Assembly (NCBI GenBank): GCA_035361075.1
Contig: DAOSBX010000015.1
Coordinates: 11,874-75,873, forward strand
DNA from: Candidatus Hydrogenedens sp.
Lineage (GTDB): Bacteria > Hydrogenedentota > Hydrogenedentia > Hydrogenedentales > Hydrogenedentaceae
Length of the DNA: 64,000 bases
Reading direction: 5' to 3'
Shown here: positions 62,071 to 64,000 of the stretch, piece by piece
Numbering within the stretch: position 1 is the stretch's first letter
Layout: each line of letters starts with the position of its first letter
The notes under the pieces: model-generated
Database searches by the model: none
What the model saw: only the letters and a program-made list of their open reading frames with translations
Told to the model about the DNA's origin: nothing
Program-made: the position numbers and the translations under genes

Positions 62071-63339
62071 ATGATTGAACATAAATATATCGCATTTTTA
62101 CTTTTCTGCCTAACATATCTACTTTTTTTTGTTTTACCTTCACGTAGAAGTATAACCGCCATTATTGTATCTTTAATTATTCTGCTCATAGGACTAATGA
62201 CTCCTATAGAAATGTTTGAAGCCGTTAATTGGAATGTTATGGGCATTTTTATAGGTATGCTTTTTCTGGCAGACATCTTTATTGACAGTCGTTGTCCTGC
62301 CTTCTTAGCCACGTATCTCATTCACAAAAAAATGAGCACTCCTACTGCCCTCCTTATTATCTGCATTTTAACCTCTTTCATCTCTGCATTCGTAGAAAAT
62401 GTGGCTACCGTTCTTATTATCGCTCCTATCTGTTTCGAATTAGCAAAACGACTAAAAATTGACCCACGTGAATTGATAATTGGTGTTGCCATTTCAAGTA
62501 ATTTACAAGGAACTGCAACGTTAATTGGTGACTCACCCAGTATGTTATTAGCGGGGTATGCACATCTTGACTTCTTGGACTTCTTTTTTTACCATGGCAA
62601 ACCTGGAATATTCTTTGCAATACAAATAGGTGCTATTACTTCATTAACATTTCTTTATTGGGTATTTAAAAAATATAAAAGTGAACAGGAAGTTAGTATC
62701 GAACCTATAAAATCGTGGGTACCTACGTTCTTCCTTTTATTATTGATTTTCCTGCTTGCCCTCGCATCCTTTTTTGAAGAGACTTTTTTCACATCCGCAG
62801 GATTTATCTGCATGGTAATAGCCATTATCGGAATAATCTGGGCTAAATGGACTAATCAAATATCATTAACACAAACCTTAAAAAATTTGGATTGGGACAC
62901 CACCTTTTTTCTTATTGGTGTATTTATAATGGTTGGCACCTTAAATAAATTTGGTTGGACAAACGACATTGCGGAATGGATATACATATCTTTGGGAAGC
63001 AATAAAATCACAATGTATTTTACTCTTATTATTATATCCATTGTTTTATCCGGATTTATTGACAATGTCCCTTATCTTGCCGCAATGCTACCTATTACAA
63101 CAATCCTTGCAGAAAAAGGAGGTTTCAATCCTACCTTACTTTATTTCGGCTTGCTTATCGGTGCCAGTCTCGGTGGAAATATAACCCCTATTGGAGCATC
63201 AGCAAATATTGTGGGAACAGGATTGCTTAAAAAGGAAGGCTACCCTGTATCTTTTATGCAATGGATAAAAATTTCTATTCCATTTACCCTTATTGCGGTT
63301 ATCCCCGTATCTATATTTGTTTTATTTATATGGTTATAG
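62071..63339 (+). CDS. ArsB/NhaD/citrate-type ion transporter
   Basis: The 422-residue protein has about eleven membrane helices and the two family hairpins: SNLQGTATLIGDSPSMLLAG (about 142-161) and GNITPIGASANIVGTGLL (about 369-386), the latter with the SANxx(T/G) pattern of ion-transporter-family (PF03600) proteins. Members move arsenite, Na/H or dicarboxylates; this sequence does not decide which. The ATG follows a poor ribosome site. A sialidase-like gene follows by 47 bases. Confidence 0.88.
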   Translation: MIEHKYIAFLLFCLTYLLFFVLPSRRSITAIIVSLIILLIGLMTPIEMFEAVNWNVMGIFIGMLFLADIFIDSRCPAFLATYLIHKKMSTPTALLIICILTSFISAFVENVATVLIIAPICFELAKRLKIDPRELIIGVAISSNLQGTATLIGDSPSMLLAGYAHLDFLDFFFYHGKPGIFFAIQIGAITSLTFLYWVFKKYKSEQEVSIEPIKSWVPTFFLLLLIFLLALASFFEETFFTSAGFICMVIAIIGIIWAKWTNQISLTQTLKNLDWDTTFFLIGVFIMVGTLNKFGWTNDIAEWIYISLGSNKITMYFTLIIISIVLSGFIDNVPYLAAMLPITTILAEKGGFNPTLLYFGLLIGASLGGNITPIGASANIVGTGLLKKEGYPVSFMQWIKISIPFTLIAVIPVSIFVLFIWL

Positions 63340-63386
63340 GTAAGATTAAATTGAGCATTAATAAATTTCTATCAAGGAGTCTTGCT

Positions 63387-64000
63387 ATGCCATTATTCTG
63401 TTTGCTTATCTCTTCATGCGTAGTCCTACATAACCCTCCTCTTATATCAACCGAAGATTTTATCTCAGCAGTTCAAAACGGGGGAGGAACTGTAAACTAT
63501 ATCTTTGAAGATGAACGACCCTTCAAAGAATGCCATGCCTCCACAATAGTCGAAACAGCGGAAGGGAATATCCTATCCGCATGGTTTGGAGGAACAAAAG
63601 AAAAAAATCCAGATGTGGCTATCTGGCTATCCCGATGGGATGGAAACAAATGGACTGCACCCAAAAAAATAGCCAAGGTTCGCGAAGAAGCACACTGGAA
63701 TCCCGTCCTGTTTAAAGACCAGGATAATATAATTTACCTATTCTTTAAAGTTGGGAAAGATGTCCCAGGTTGGTCAACTTATTGGATGAAATCAAGTGAT
63801 AATGGCAAAACATGGTCTGAACCTGTAGAACTGGTAGCAGGCGATATTGGCGGTAGAGGACCCGTTAAAAATAAACCCATTATCCTGCATGACGGAACAT
63901 GGCTCGCTCCTGCTTCAACTGAAATCAAGGTGTGGCGTTGCTTTGCAGACAGAACCAATGATAAAGGTATGACATGGATACGAAGCAATGATTGGGATAT
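63387..64000 (+). CDS. Sialidase/BNR-like lipoprotein, 3' end beyond window
   Basis: From ATG 63387, with AAGGAGT six bases upstream, an open frame of 204 codons runs to the window edge without a stop. It begins with a short lipoprotein-like signal (MPLFCLLISSC, C11). BNR-type blocks follow: ECHASTIVETAEGNILSAWF, VAIWLSRWDGNKW, and SSDNGKTWSEPVEL (Asp box SxDxGxTW), then GPVKNKPIILHDGTW. These fit the PF13088 sialidase-like propeller that cleaves glycosides or other sugar linkages. The rest is missing, so the enzyme activity is undecided. Confidence 0.8.
   Translation, partial: MPLFCLLISSCVVLHNPPLISTEDFISAVQNGGGTVNYIFEDERPFKECHASTIVETAEGNILSAWFGGTKEKNPDVAIWLSRWDGNKWTAPKKIAKVREEAHWNPVLFKDQDNIIYLFFKVGKDVPGWSTYWMKSSDNGKTWSEPVELVAGDIGGRGPVKNKPIILHDGTWLAPASTEIKVWRCFADRTNDKGMTWIRSNDWD

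Noticed and set aside
1..64000. CRISPR array, insertion sequence, prophage or integron in the window
   Set aside because: No regular direct repeats with spacers, transposase, integrase or terminal repeats were seen; the gene content is ordinary chromosome.

Overview
The window is AT-rich bacterial chromosome (roughly one third G+C by eye, not computed). It is densely packed with short operons on both strands. I see no insertion sequence, prophage or CRISPR array. Lipobox lipoproteins, a TatA gene, MltG and large secreted proteins with Glu-Gly linkers fit a diderm bacterium. HoxFUYH, ThiC and bacteriohemerythrin suggest anaerobic or microaerobic life with hydrogen metabolism. The tandem HSAD...ELLRVIQ...EDG module and EGEG linkers in the secreted proteins remind me of Candidatus Hydrogenedentota and similar lineages. 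That is a recollection and only a tentative placement.

Layout. 1-1143: end of a probable MBOAT acyltransferase and its SGNH/DltD-like partner. 1193-4116 (-): SuhB-type phosphatase, a small membrane protein, a membrane histidine kinase. 4212-9552 (-): a bidirectional NAD-linked [NiFe] hydrogenase operon (hoxF-U-Y-H, maturation protease, single-domain response regulator) closed by a terminator. 9918-14275 (+): housekeeping operon (YbaB, Fmt, RsmB, PASTA protein, Rpe). 14348-20100 (+): a lipoprotein and two secreted proteins sharing a tandem module. 20110-24750 (-): Tat-signal S11 peptidase-like protein, large hybrid kinase, RNase HI, ankyrin lipoprotein. 24845-28769 (+): MEMO, Nif3-like, GlgA, TsaE. 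28782-30646 (-): two DUF502 membrane proteins, Trm112-like, TatA. 30893-38483 (+): GlnRS and a 1900-residue surface protein with a Cys-rich C-terminal anchor. 38486-43438: MltG, RuvX, an unknown, an aldo/keto reductase, tRNA-Met, ExoIII, a PduO-like protein. 43450-51212 (-): hydrolase, AraD-like, Dus, ThiC, ValRS, site-2 protease.

51306-58052 holds the most unusual material. A five-gene minus-strand operon (56458 to 52852) encodes a DRTGG-like protein, a fusion of anti-sigma-type ATPase, 2[4Fe-4S] ferredoxin, [FeFe]-hydrogenase-like domain and terminal FeS domain, a second DRTGG-like protein, a PHP phosphoesterase and a stand-alone HATPase. The hydrogenase-like domain keeps candidate cluster cysteines but lacks the proton-transfer cysteine, and no catalytic HydABC genes are nearby. 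I read it as a redox or H2 sensing and signalling module. A convergent gene beside it encodes a degenerate histidine-kinase-like protein.

58175-64000: a lipoprotein, Hsp20, UV endonuclease, a Tat-signal Fe-S aldo/keto reductase, bacteriohemerythrin, an ArsB/NhaD-type transporter and the start of a sialidase-like lipoprotein cut by the window edge.
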